DNA from: Symbiodinium kawagutii
Lineage: Eukaryota > Sar > Dinophyceae > Suessiales > Symbiodiniaceae
Direction: 5' to 3'
DNA: 64,000 nt
Assembly (NCBI GenBank): GCA_009767595.1
Contig: VSDK01020448.1
Span: 128,989-192,988 of the forward strand
The notes below the pieces were generated by a model. It made no database searches and was not told the DNA's origin. It saw only the letters and a program-made list of their open reading frames with translations. Shown in pieces: positions 11,631 through 23,900 of this stretch. How positions within the stretch are numbered: position 1 is the stretch's first letter; every line of letters begins with the position of its first letter. The position numbers and the translations under genes were made by a program.

Positions 11631-12456
11631 GACCTGGAAGTCACATGCTCAAATTGGCAAATGAAATGATTGTATATATATATATATATACGTATGTTTT
11701 ACATACTGTATATTCATATTGTTTTCTTTTGAAGAAAGGTGAAGCCAAAAAGGCTTCACCGGAGTCCATAGAGACTCCAAACCAAATCACGAGCAAAACT
11801 CCATGAAGTCAATACAATAACCGGAGGCAGATCTACAACCTGTACCAGACTTTGAGGCCTTGTAGAAGACGGACTGTGATGCAGTGGCAGTGTGGCCCTC
11901 TCGCCGGTTTCTGAGCCCAAACACTAATCCAGAATGCTCACGCGTTCCCATTGATTCGTTCACCTGAGGACCTCTAATTTTCCATGTCAAACTCACCATA
12001 TGAACGCAGCATATGGACGAAGTAAACCTGAAGACCCGAAACCATGCATCCTCGGGGCAGCTGCTACACTGCCACATGTAATGCTTTTGTCGCGATGCCA
12101 GAGGTCGCTATCTTCAGCATCCTGAGAGTCAAGCATGTTGCCCTATTCAGGCGCTATCAACAGAAAGAGTCACGATATGGTCTCACGAATATTGAGGATT
12201 TGGTTCAAGAAAACCTCCTTACCTCATATTAAAACCTCAAGGAATTCTCTGCATCACGCAATATTTTATGTGCTTCATGAAGACTTTTGGAAGAAAGTGC
12301 AGGCAAACTGGCCTCCGGCAAGGTCACCTTGTCATTGCATGGAGACTAAGACTTCTCTGACATGACATTCAAAACTATTCAAAACTAAGTGATAGGGTCT
12401 GATGGGATCTGATATGACCTTTGCCATCCGGCCTCCAAGCGCGCTTCCTGTGCTAC
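11631..12456. other. Spacer with TA tract and hairpin
   Basis: No gene was resolved. It holds a TA dinucleotide tract (11673-11690) and a perfect hairpin at 11738-11760 (9-bp arms GGTGAAGCC/GGCTTCACC with an AAAAA loop). Some segments could be 3' exons of the GNAT gene to the right, but none could be joined in phase. Confidence 0.5.
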
Positions 12457-12711
12457 CTGCTTGAAATGCTCCACGAGTCTCTTGCCCAGACCGTAGCCGC
12501 GGTGATCTCACAAAATGAAAAGAGTAAACAAAGAATGAAATGCAATGAAATGAAATGTAATGCAATGCAATGTAGTGAAATGAAATGTAATGAAATGTAT
12601 AGCTTTCTTGTTGGGAAAAAAGAGCTGAAAGAAGAGCTGAACAGCTTCCCTTTTTCAAACTGGGGCTCCCCAGCCTGGTACTACTGCGATACAGCTCACC
12701 ACCAGCGTCAG
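12457..12711 (-). CDS. GNAT-type N-acetyltransferase, two exons (partial)
   Basis: Two exons join in phase: 12675-12711 (phase 1 end, GC donor) and 12457-12506 (GT donor). They read LTLVVSCIAVVPD then HRGYGLGKRLVEHFKQ. This fits GNAT motif A, a beta strand followed by the acetyl-CoA pyrophosphate loop R-G-Y-G-L-G and a helix. The family transfers acetyl groups from acetyl-CoA to amines or protein N-termini and lysines; the substrate cannot be read here. The 5' boundary of the first exon is uncertain: I placed it after GGGCAG, but the frame stays open upstream. Other N- and C-terminal exons were not found. The partial state probably reflects unrecognised exons rather than decay. Confidence 0.5.
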
Positions 12712-14602
12712 CTGCCCAGACACCGACCGGCATGGAGGCCAGGGCAATGCGGAGACAATGCAGCCGGTCCTCCGCTGGAGTCCAAGGAGAAGCTGCTCGA
12801 AATGCACAAATGCAGCACACAATTGCATGCTAAAACATGCATTTCAAATGCATTCTGCATCATTCTGCTATTTTGATCCAGGTTGAAAAGTGTGCCGTAG
12901 CCAGATCAGGAGCATCATTCTGCTATTTGGGGCGGATTCGGTTCAGTTCGTTTCAAGCCATGCTCCTGCGGTGCATGAGCAGAATTGAGTTTGTGCACTA
13001 AGGATGGTCAAATGAGAGTGCAAAGCTTTTGGCAAATATGGACACTTTTTTCAACGAGCTTAGACACTGGTACATGGCTACTGTGGCCATTCGAAAGTCT
13101 CCATACTTTGGGGGAAAAGTATGGAAGCGCTTTTTGTTTTTGTACCAAAAAATGCTGATTCTAAGCCCAGTCCACCGTGATGGGCGACCGCAGAGGACAT
13201 TCAGCGAGAGCGCTCTGCGTCGAGCCACGGGATGGCGAACACTTAGCGGTTGAGATCTCCGCAATCACACGAGACTTGCAAGCAGAGAAGAAGAGAAAGT
13301 GAAGGGAAGGATCGCTGCGCTGTTTCTGTCGGACGGATTCAGTAGGTATAACAAGGTCTGTCAAATTCAGAAGGTGATGGTTCTGCGCAGCCCATGGGGA
13401 AGCACCTCCTCGACGTGAACATGTTACCCAGCCATCTTCGAGACTGTACTACTGCTTCTACAAACCGTGTCTTGCGTGCCACCTAAGGATTTGTGGGCAT
13501 CAAGCTGGCACAGCACTTTTTCAGTGGGTGCACAGGGTACTACCTGATGGGAGTTCGTTTCTTGAGTAGCCCCAAAACTGTCAAAGCAAGGCTGATCACC
13601 ATCAAGTTTTTTGGTGCAACCATGGATCTTCTGTATTTTGCTATATGATGCTGTATAGACTCAGTATAGACAGCAATCACAGAGATCTTGATTGTGTGCG
13701 TGTGAACACAAAACACTATGCTTTCTGCTGTCCCATGTTCCAAAATCATGCTATCTATGAAACACAACAGAGCTGATACAAAATACGCAAAGGTGGAACT
13801 TGAAGCAAGTCTCGCTCCAAGTGATCTCTCAGAATTGGAGTTCCTCTTTTGATTTACACAGCACCATTCCTCACCATTCCTCGCCATTCCTCACCTGTGA
13901 TTCTCTTCAAGCGAAGCTGCTTCGTCTGGAGCTAGCAGCGACCTGCGAGTCTACACACATACACAGTATGTCATCGTTGCAATAGTCAAGGCAGACCCAG
14001 GGTAGAACATCACAGTACAAATGTATACAATGAGGAAAGCCGTAGTCCAAGCGTTTATTCCCCACTGATGCAACCCTGCTGCATGCAGTGCACCTCAATT
14101 GTTCCAACACTCCCAGGGTTGTTGGATGTTGGAAGCCTTAAGACTGTCCACTGCCGAGTCTGGCTGTTTCAGAGAAACCCACCTGCAATTGCCGATTTCT
14201 TACCGTCGCTGGAAGGTTCCATTCCGTCATTTTGCTGTGTCAAAACAAGGTGTTCTTTTTGGACCAAGGATACCTGGTATCGAGAGAAATTTCGAGCTAT
14301 ATTACTCTTGCAACTCGCGAAAGTGTCCGAACTGAGCATCCGCACCCAAGGACCGTTGTAGACCTGAAAGAGCTTGGCGCCAAATGCTTTCGGCCTGCCA
14401 CTTTCACAGCAAGATTTATCATCAAGGAGCGGATAGGGCAAATTCGGCTTGTTGGGTCAACGAAGCCATGTAGCATCTGAGCTGTCCACATCCATGATGT
14501 CAACAGCAAAATTGATGAGAACATTGAGAACAACTTGAAAATGACTGAAGTGGAAGCGGTTTGCAGTTTGAGAACGATGGGATTCTTGCTGAACTCTCTC
14601 AC
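12712..14602. other. Unresolved stretch between GNAT and RING/TPR genes
   Basis: Several frames stay open over 30-45 codons. One plus-strand frame from about 13171 to 13300 contains MGDRRGHSARALCVEPRDG, and a minus-strand frame over the same bases ends in TAG at the sequence for VDWA. Neither could be placed in a family, and they cannot both be coding. The segment nearest 14602 may hold C-terminal exons of the TPR gene. Confidence 0.35.
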
Positions 14603-17600
14603 CTCTGAGTTTCTTCCAAGCTCAGCATGAAGAGCACCCAAGTCTCTCAATGCTTCCAAGGATTCAAAGTGCTCGAAGCCAAGAATTTGCTGCTTGCCCT
14701 CAGAAAGCAGATTTTTTGTTGCATCAACTCGTGTCAAAGCCACGGTGTGCGTCTGGGTGCAACATTCACAGCTAGAAATGCTATTCGTGTCATCTATCAC
14801 TACTTTTGCTGTGGTTCCCAGTTGAAAAGGAAATATCAAATGAGGATCTGAAAAAAGATAGAAATTGGCAAAAAGGTGAAAAAATGTGAAAGAGAAAGGT
14901 GAAAAACTGTAAAAGAGAAGAACAAAAACCTGAAAAAAAGTGAGAGAAAAGAAATGCATTTGGCGCCTCCACCGCCTCTTGTGCAAGCAGAAGTGCTGCT
15001 TGTAAAGCAGCCAAGGATGTTGCACCGGACTTTGCGCGGCAAGCCAAGGCCAAGCTGAGATTCCTAAGACATGGAAAGGTGTCGAAGATCAGGTGCCAGG
15101 GATCTCTGGTGATGATTACAGTATATATAACATGTGGCAGTTGGACAAAGAATGCAATCAGCATCCTATGCATTCCATGCAGCTGTGAAAAGTCGTTGAA
15201 GGAAGGGAAGACAAAGGAAGGGAAGGGAACAAAAGTTGAAGGAAGGGGAGAAGTTTCAGAAGTTTCCGTCTTGAAGAAGTTCCTTCAGAAAGGTCAACCC
15301 TGTTGGGAACTTCGCACCAGCTCTGAAGCTCAGGATCTGCAGAGTGGTGAGAGCAAGCGGATGTCTCCGGCCCACGACGCGTTGCAGGGCCTGCAACGTG
15401 GCACGAAGTTCGGCCTCAGCTTCTGCAGGCCTCAGGGCCAGCTTTGGGAATCCTTGGACATCGGACAAAGAATGCCCTAAAAATTTCTTTCCCAAAGATT
15501 CTCCCTTGGAACCCCATTGGGATGTCTAGTAGAATCCTTGAGTTGCTACACTTGCTGTCCTAAAGGCACTCAACCAAAACAGCCGTCACCTGCATCCCAT
15601 AGCACAGCGGTCTACAGGGACAATGTCTTGCACCTCATAACCTCACCACGCCTTCCAGCATTGCGCAGGGCAAGGCCCAGATTGCAACGGGTCTTCAGCG
15701 TATCGACATGTTCGCAACCAAGCACTCTTTGCCGCGCTTCAAATGTAACCTCTGTCGCCCAGAGCAGAACATTTGTGGAGTCTGACATGGACAATTTGTG
15801 GCCACAATTTGAAGAGTAGAGGTGACCGTGACTACTCGTGCTTGAATGACCAATTCTTGATCAGGACAGTCAATGATCACTGGTTGATCATATTCATAGC
15901 CTATCGAACTGCGAATCATCCCACTGTCATGGAGATCCCACCCAAACGTTGAAAATCATGAAAATCAAGAGAGCCAGCAAATACTTCCCCGCGTTGATCC
16001 CCACGCTGCCTCGTAGAGGGCGCGCCCCTGAGCACAGATGCGCAATGGATGCGAATGGAAATGGATCCCTTTGCCATTTCAACATATTTCAACATATTTC
16101 AAGCCTCAAATTCCATGAACAGATCCTTGTGCCCTGGGGGCACCCAGCATCACTCGGCATCGCCCGGCATCACCCGGCATCACCCGGCATCACCCGGCAT
16201 CACCCAGCAACCCCATGCAGTGTCAGCCCCAATGTTCTCCTCCTCTCTGTCACCAGCGGCATTGGCAGCCATGGCTTCATTGTGTGCAGCCTTCAGTACC
16301 TGGTTGACAAAGAAATGTGCTGCCGGTCGTAGGAAGTGATCTCAAAAAGGATCAAATTCGAAACCAAATCAACACGATTCAACACGTGCAAAATAAAGGT
16401 CAGGATTGCCAAGATTGCAAAAACGAGTGGTCAAAGCCATCAAAATGTACAACAGTTGTAGGGATCCATTTTGTGCGCACTAGTGGGTGTTCGGCTCCAT
16501 AAAGCAAAGCTAGCCCACGCCGAGCCTCATGCAGTTCAAAGTGCAAAACTCTACCTGACCTAAGGCTTGCTGCACACAATGATATGCATCTTTGTTCATC
16601 TTGCTGGGCATCATCCACCATTAGGCTGCCTATATCAAGCTGCAATACCCCTTTGGTTCACACTAGGTGCTACACAGTTTGCACACGAGCTTTATTTGCT
16701 TGCGAGGTGTCATTCCTCTCTTTTGCAACTGGTCAACACGTTCGCTGTACAAATTTCCTCACTGTCCTGGGTTTGCGAACTGTTCGAAGCTGTTCCCGTG
16801 CTTCCTTGGGTTGCCCCAAAGCCACCAGCACCAAACTGAGGTTATGCCTTGCCACGCTGAGATATCAAGCTACAAGGGCATAACACAGGCATAACATGGG
16901 CACTGGCATCAAGACATATCAAAACATATCAAGACACCATGATGAGCTGGCGAAGTCATCTTGAAAGTGTGCCAAGCGCCCGGCTGTGCAGAATAGAGCT
17001 GCCCCTGACAGCATACAAGTTGAAACTGAGCGGAGCTTCACAAACAAATAACGGAAATCTTCAAAAGATCATGATCAACAGCTTGAAAAGCATGAAGAGC
17101 ATGATGAACTGTTACGTAGGTTCTCAGAAGGACCCATAGAGACAAGCAAACATCGTGAGCGCAGCAACCCCTTTCCACCTTGGCATCACAGTGCTTCCTG
17201 AGGCCTGCCAGAAGCACATATCATTCCAAAACGCTGCAGTTTTCTCTATGAACGCTCGCCCCGACCGAAGCCAGCTGTTACAACATGCTCAAAATGCTTC
17301 CATTACAATCTGCAAAAAGAGACGAAACTGCTCTCCTTCGATGGTCTCCTGGAAAAGGAGAGCAGCTTTTTGCAGTTGGCCCTGCTGCCATAGACCTGTT
17401 GCCGTTGCGACCTGGAAGCTGAGGCAGCAGAATGCAGCAGGATGCAACAGGTCTGAAGGTACAATCTGTGGAAAAAAAATGGCAACTTCGGGTTCACTGA
17501 GACTGTCTTTCGCTCTCCCGTTCGGACTCACAGAACAACTCACATTCTGACAATCCTTTCCCTCTCAGTGCTGATCTCTCGGCCTGTTGCTTCAGCAGCT

Positions 17601-19087
17601 CCAGATCCTGAACTTCACCAGATTCCTCCTTCAGTACAACTTCTATGCTCTTTCAGAACATCCGACTGTCAGAAATATGAGAAATCCATAGAAATCCGCG
17701 CGTTACTCTGCAGCTCCTTTCGCTTTGCCACTTGTTCAGCCATGCGTTCGGTCCACAGCTGCTGTGCTCGCCCACTGAAGGCTTGGAGGCAAAGTCCACA
17801 TTGGTGGGCCTGGCAAACCCCACATCCATCTGTAGACTTGGCAGCTTCTCATCGGCAAAACAAGAGAGCTCATGGAGACCTGGCTTTTCTATGTGGCAAA
17901 ACAGGCAGGAAAAAGTGCCTGCTGCATACGATGCTCTATGATGCTCTGTGATGCTCTGTGATGCTCTGTGATGCTCTGTGATGCTCTGTGATGCTCTGTG
18001 ATGTGTTTTCCTCTTCTTTGACTTTGCCTACTTTTCACGACTTTGCAGAGTTTGATCTATAGAATCTCTAGAATCTAAATGAATCTAAATGAATCTAATT
18101 GACTGTACCACTAGATGTACTTGGACGCTGCTCTCCAGCCTTCTCAGGCTGTGCCTCCCATTGGAGCAGCAAACACTCCACGCAAATAAATCGGACACTT
18201 CCCCGGCAAGCGCAGCAATCCAAAAGTTCGCGCTGTTCACCTGCAGTAGTTTGATTGCTGTAGTAGTTTGATAGCAAACAGCAGCACTGAAATGAAAAGA
18301 ATGGCAGTTGCAAGAGTCTGATGGCATGTGCTACTCACAATCTTAAAATTTCACAGGATCACAATGACTGACAGGCAAAGGTCCGATAATGAGATTTACA
18401 TGCGCAAAAAATATGCATGTAAATCCTTGAGGCCAGGGGTAGGTGACGAGAGCTAGCATGGAAACTGACTGGGAGAAGAAAGAACGATGAAACAAGTGCG
18501 TTCAATTCTAGAATCTTACTTTATGTCGTGTATGTGCACTTGTGCATCTGATATAAAGAGAAACTTTAACAAATGGAAACTGTAGTGCAACAGAAACAAA
18601 TTCAAAGTTGGTTGGGTTGGTGGCTCCTAATGGCAATCGAGCCCAGGGAGGGGGGGGGCTTTTAATTGATTGATTCAATTGTTTGTGGGCTTTGAAGTCC
18701 TGTCCCTGCCAATACGTGCTAAAGCCATGGCAGTTTTAGCTACCTGACGCTAGCTTTCGAGATGTGTATACACTGCTGGTTGGAACTATACACAGTGGAC
18801 CTGCATAATAGACATCCTGTTTGCGCCCGTTAATGTCCCTTCTATATCAGTATAAACCTGTCAAACCAAGCGTCTTCAGTTGCTCAAATCATCTCACAAA
18901 ATCCGAGATGTGACATGTTCAGGCACCGAAACACTTCCTATGTTCAGAACCGAAGGTTGGCATGCAAAAATCTGCTCTTCGGTCTCGAGCCTGCGCCTTC
19001 CAAGCAAATTCGGCAAGCATGCCGTTCTTGGCGGGCGGGAGCCACTGCGCTCACGGGCACTGGATCAGTGTCTGGTGCACAAAGCTC
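14603..19087 (-). CDS. RING-CH-type zinc domain plus kinesin-light-chain-like TPR protein (partial)
   Basis: Exons in 5' to 3' order: 18997-19087, 18140-18240, 17709-17809, 17349-17411, 16767-16856, 16481-16550, 15652-15751, 15338-15430, 14967-15063, 14603-14698. The first three join in phase and give CRICLE, DCCACRGSVRFICVEC and HQCGLC, spaced as in RING-CH (RINGv) domains: CxxC, CxC-x7-C-x2-C, CxxC. The usual histidine is cysteine. The remaining exons encode TPR units of the kinesin-light-chain type, for example LVALGQPKEAREQL, LYGAEHPL, LGCEHVDTLKTRCNLGLAL and LGFEHFESLEALRDLGAL. RING-CH proteins are E2-dependent ubiquitin ligases; TPRs bind protein partners. Phase mismatches after 17709, 17349 and 16481 show at least three exons are missing from this model. 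The start and stop codons were not found. Donors include GA at 16767, 15338 and probably 17709. Confidence 0.65.
16141..16210. repeat. 10-bp tandem repeat inside the TPR gene
   Basis: Seven units of CACCCGGCAT and close variants lie in non-coding sequence between exons 15652-15751 and 16481-16550. Confidence 0.9.
17931..18000. repeat. 10-bp tandem repeat in an intron of the RING/TPR gene
   Basis: Seven units of ATGCTCTGTG (the first has one mismatch) lie in the intron between exons 18140-18240 and 17709-17809. Confidence 0.95.
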
Positions 19088-19853
19088 CTGAAAGGAAGTG
19101 AAACTTAAACAAAGAGTGACTGTAACTGTTTTACGAAAATAAACTTGAGGAAAACAAAACTGCAAACTTCAGGAAAATCGGAAAATGTTTCTTTTTTGCT
19201 TAAGAAAAGTGTTTGGTGTTTCCTCCTTTGCTGGAAAGCAATCAAAACAATGGGCAGAGCATCCAGTCACCCCAACCTTTGAGTTGAAGGCCTAGTCTTT
19301 AGGTCAGTGGGCTTGGCACAAAGAATCTCTTGCACAGGCATCAATGCCATGCAAATTGCATGCATCAGATTGTAGTAGTGCTATGTATCAGATTGTATTA
19401 ATGCAATATAGCAACACCATGTAATGTATTGGATTATTAGATTGTATTAGTGTCTTACAGCAGATTGATTCAGTGTGTCTGTGCATGGCACGGCATTCAC
19501 AGCTTCTCCTCTTGCAGCAGCAAGGCCTCTCCAAAGGCAACCAAATGAGCTCCATTCAGACGCAGCGCGATACGCAAGCGCGCCTCCTTGACCCAACCGA
19601 ATGCAGAGCTGTGAAGAGCTCTGAAGAAGAGCAACACGCAGCTGTGAAGAAAAAGAGCTGTCAGCATTGACGAGTTGACAAGTACAACACGCAGCATACG
19701 TCGCTTTGAACTTTCAGACTGTAAGAAGAAGTACTCATGTCCATGCCCAGCGAATGGAATGCAACATTTATGTACGGTAATGTGAACGTAGGACCATGAT
19801 AAAGGCTGATTCATTCCTATGATGGCCCCAATTTGGGGTTCGATACTCCTAGG
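19088..19853. other. Upstream region of the RING/TPR gene
   Basis: No start exon could be joined to the RING-CH exon. A minus-strand frame at about 19497-19620 encodes a helical Leu/Ala/Glu-rich stretch (VKEARLRIALRLNGAHL) that may be an upstream exon, but no in-phase junction could be shown. Confidence 0.35.
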
Positions 19854-20017
19854 TTAACACAATTCGGGATGAAAGGCAAAGCCAAAGCGCCGCAAGGACC
19901 CATCAGGTAGAAACCAAGGGAAACAGCAGGGAAACTCCGTTGACTCCTTTGGTGACTGCTCTGAATCGACTCCAAGAGCAGCAGGAAGCTCCTGACGAAC
20001 CAAAGCTCCACAGCTCT
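19854..20017 (-). CDS. Putative terminal exon, unknown protein
   Basis: The frame opens just after a CAG acceptor (20018-20020 on the plus strand) and runs about 54 codons to a TAA at 19854-19856. It ends LRRFGFAFHPELC and contains FPCCFPWFLPDG. A second frame over the same bases is also open, so the assignment rests on the acceptor and the terminal stop. A minus-strand frame near 20260 starting MEPELELVDGWETQECGFG could be an upstream exon. No family recognised. Confidence 0.35.
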
Positions 20018-20695
20018 CTGTTTCACAAATTCAAATCGATCGTAGAAGGGATGCTGCAAAGGCGGAGGTGAAAACATCGAACACAACTACAGTAATTACT
20101 CGGAAGATGAATATACTATGCATACACATTTGAATGCCTGTGCATGAAGAGAAAGGCAGTGAGAAGTTTGGAGAAGTGCAAACAGTCATAGCTCAAGCAT
20201 TGCCCAAATACCGAACCCACACTCCTGCGTCTCCCAGCCATCAACCAGCTCCAGCTCTGGCTCCATTCATCGAGGCATTGCGAAGCAGATCTAACAAAAT
20301 GATTTGATTGAATCCATATGAATTCGTTTGAATCCTCTGTTTTTCCCATGGGGACAAAAGGCCAAGGGTTGAAAAGGGCTATAGGATTGGCTTACATAGA
20401 CTCATATTGAACCAGCGCCCAAGAGGAATCGATCGCACTACCACGGAACTGCTCTGCAGATCAGTTTTTCCAGCACTTGCGAGATTAGCCTCAAAGATTT
20501 CCCACAGGACAGAAAACTCAGGGAAGTGGTTAAAGGCGGCAAAACTGCAAGTCCCATCATTTTAGCTCGAGCAGGTTGTGGTGCTTGGATGTAGACCTAG
20601 TGCCACTGCATATTTGAGCCCAAAGAGCTATCGATGGTGTCTTTCTGAGACACGGGAGAGACATAGAGACACTGGAAGCTCCGAAGCGTTTCAAA
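20018..20695. other. Unresolved stretch
   Basis: Apart from the possible start exon near 20260 (minus strand), nothing here could be supported. Confidence 0.3.
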
Positions 20696-20980
20696 TTACC
20701 TCTGCTTCTTGCGCGTCGCTGCAAAATCTGTAAACTTGCTGCGTTTCTCTTCACGGTAAGCAATGGCAGAATCCCTCATGGCGACCTCATAGTGAGATGG
20801 TTTCTCTCCCTTCATTTCTGCGCTGCCAAAAGGTAAGAAGGATCTGAGGAGCCGCTCAATTTTGTCAAAGCGAATCGTGGAGCTGCCGTCACCTGGCCCT
20901 TGCCTTGTCACAGTGCTTTCTACAGACGGAGCCCTATGTGCTCCCTGGGCTCGCTCCATGGGTGACACGGCTTCGGACCC
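20696..20980 (-). CDS. Putative terminal exon, unknown basic protein
   Basis: A 94-codon frame follows an acceptor CAAG at 20981-20984 and ends at TAA (20696-20698). The start is disordered (MERAQGAHRAPSV), followed by an amphipathic part (FDKIERLLRSFLPFGS) and a charged helix ending KFTDFAATRKKQR. Composition and length suggest a real C-terminal exon. The alternative is a GT donor at the final AGAG|GTAAT, which would make it internal. Upstream exons were not identified and no family is recognised. Confidence 0.5.
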   Translation of the reverse strand, partial: GSEAVSPMERAQGAHRAPSVESTVTRQGPGDGSSTIRFDKIERLLRSFLPFGSAEMKGEKPSHYEVAMRDSAIAYREEKRSKFTDFAATRKKQR

Positions 20981-23900
20981 CTTGACACAGAAAGGCACAC
21001 AGAAAGGCACACTGAATACACTGCAAATGCGCCCAATTTACAACTTTGGAAACGGTCAAAGGTCTGGAAGCTGCGGATACTCCGCGGTATGGACAGTTTA
21101 GAGGTCAACGAGTTGAACGCCTCAGTGCAGCGGCTGTGCGCGGCTGTGTCTTATTGCCTTTCAATGTCGCGAAACAAACCATGGGAATTGGTGTACAAAC
21201 AGACATCAACCTTGCAGAGCAATCATGAATCATGACCATTCATAGGCAACCAATCCTGAGATTCGTTTCAAAACGTTTGACAGTCAAATCCATGTCATTC
21301 CCTTTGCGAATGGCAAAAAGCAACCATCGCATGCATCATTTTCATGCTGCTTTTTCACTAGGCAGATGCTTTCTGCAGTTTCCCTCTACATAAACTCTTC
21401 TCATCTCTGTGCTCTGTTTCTTCCATGGAAGTATCTGGGGGAAAAAGAAAAAATCTGAGTCTGAAGAGTCTGGAAGTTACTTCCAGCTGTGAAGCTGTGC
21501 TCACTAAGCTCCTAACTCGGTTGAGGCATTGGACCTCTACCAGCATGTCTGGGTGGTTCTTCACGCCACCACCTGAACTGCTTAAATGCTTCGAGGCTGT
21601 CCAATGCAATACGCTAAGGAGCACCAAATGTCGATTATCTGAGGAGATGTTGAGACATTCGAAGAGCTTCTCAGGATCAAAGATTCCAAGCAGAATCCAA
21701 CAAAGAGAACTCTAAGAGAACTCTAAGAGAAGTCTAAGAGAAGTCTAAGAGAAACACAAAGTGCGCATCAACGACACCTTTCTGACCCCGGTGCCTCTCC
21801 AACTCGTGGCGCTCTAAGTAGATGCTTGGCATCTCGACCAGCTCACAACTGGCAGGAAACCCAAAGGTCAGATGTTGTCGACAAGGAGGGAAGGTACGGA
21901 GGCGAAGTGACAAAGTGAAAACCACAGAAGTTCATCACTTACTTTTCAAAGAGACTAAAGAAGTGAAAGCGATGAGAAAGTGATGAGAAAGTGGTGACGA
22001 AAGAGAATTGTGAAGACAATGAGAGAAAAGTCTAAAAGTGCAAAACCTGGGGGCATGGTACCAAGAAAGCAATGAGAAACAGAAGGAACGACAAAAGCAT
22101 AGAGATTCGCAAATAAAGGTTGAGGCTGGTATAACTTACAATTTCAATCGCTCAGGCCACCTAGTCAATCGAGATCTGTTCTGACATTTGCCAGAGTCAA
22201 AACTGCAGAGCTAGGGTGTTCTCCCAGCTTCAAACTGCTTGGGAGAGCCTCCTGTCTCAAAGGGTTCAAAATCTGCCCATGCTGCGGCTTCCGAGGCCTG
22301 GAATCTTTGGGAATGTAGACATTGCGTCGGTCAAACCAATCGAACCTCGCAATTTGTCAAGTCATTTGGATCTGCTGTGAACATGACAGTCTTCCAAGAC
22401 AGTCTTAACCATGCTGTGAATGACATTTGAAGTTGCAACCCCTGTTGACCCGCCCGTCAGATTCAAAGACCAGTGCACTAGTCTCTTTGAGATGCAAAAA
22501 CTCCTCGTCTTGTCACCTTTACATAGCTTTCCATAGCTTTACATAGATTTCCATAGCTTTGAGATGCGAAGGGGCTCCATGTGCCAGTCTGGGTCAACAA
22601 CGTATGCTGTGACACAGGCTTGTTTGGGTCATGCCTCGGCTGCAAAGAAATGAATTGGAAGCTTTTCTTAGCAAACAAAGAAGGAAAATGAAGGAAGAGG
22701 AAAAAGAGAATTGAAATCAGACAAGGGAAGAGGAAAATGAAGGAATTGAAGGAGGAATCAGAGGAGAATAAGATATATTTGAGGAAGGAAAAAAAAGAAG
22801 GAGAAGAAGGAGAAGAAGGAGAAGGAATAAGACAAATCTCCTTGAAGCAAAATGAAGAAAACTCAATGAAGCAAATCACAAACGGTTCAATTTATGGAAG
22901 CGGCCTGTCCTTTGCAGTTCTCCTTTTCAATTGAACAAATGTCCTGAAGTTTGAAATACGCAGCATGGCAGCATGACACAAGTAACAAATAATAGTAGTT
23001 GATATTAGACCGCTCTGCTGAATACATGCTAAAATACAGACCACATAGCAAACACGACAACCAGAAATTTCGATCGGACTTGAATGGCATTGATTCTAAA
23101 CTCAGACCCTATACTTAAAACCTTCACTATGAGGCTACGCCGCTGAGGTCCAGAAATTCCGCAGAGACTTTCAAACAAAGGAGGGAAAAATTGCGGATCG
23201 ACATTTTGCCAATGAGCCAATTATTAGATCTCCAACAATCTTCAGCATCTTCCAGGAAAACTGGAAATCAAACCCCAGGCACAAAAGAAGGGTGCAGTCC
23301 CAACTGTACTGGACATGGTAGTTAGTACTCATGAAACTCTCCGATCCCCGAAGCAGCAAGGCACGCAGTACCAACAATCTTAAAATGACAACAAACAAAT
23401 AGAATTTATATGTAGCATTGCACAGCACCCTGCTAAATAAGAGCACATGCATGTGAGTGCTGAACACTGCAGCATTTTTTAGTTTTGGATGCTTCACCAC
23501 GCCTTCGGGTGCTTCCGGATATCGATAAACTTCAGTGCTCATTGCACTCATTGAGGCACTAGCTTTGCAAAAGGCCATGGAAATCGAAGATTGTCAAAGT
23601 CAAACCACTCCTCTGGCGGTAGGACCTACAGCGCGAGTCAATAGAGTTGGAACAAGTGTTGCTAGTACTCCAAGCACTTACAATATGCCAAGCAGTTTTT
23701 CCAGATTTCAGGATGAAAAGTTTCCACTGCTTTGAAATATAAACTGTCATTGGTTTATATTGTTCCAGCGCGCCAATCCTAAGTCTGCGATGCCACCAAG
23801 ATCTTTGAAACCCCAAGGGACCCTGCAAAAGCTAGCTGAAGCATTCACTCGCTGCCACCAATTGTATCTGAGTCCAGTCCGTCACCCCTCATCCACTTGA

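Noticed and set aside
13380..13430. Calpain-like motif LRSPWGS on the plus strand
   Set aside because: The Asn of RNPWG is Ser, spacing to the upstream His is wrong and splice phases were not consistent.
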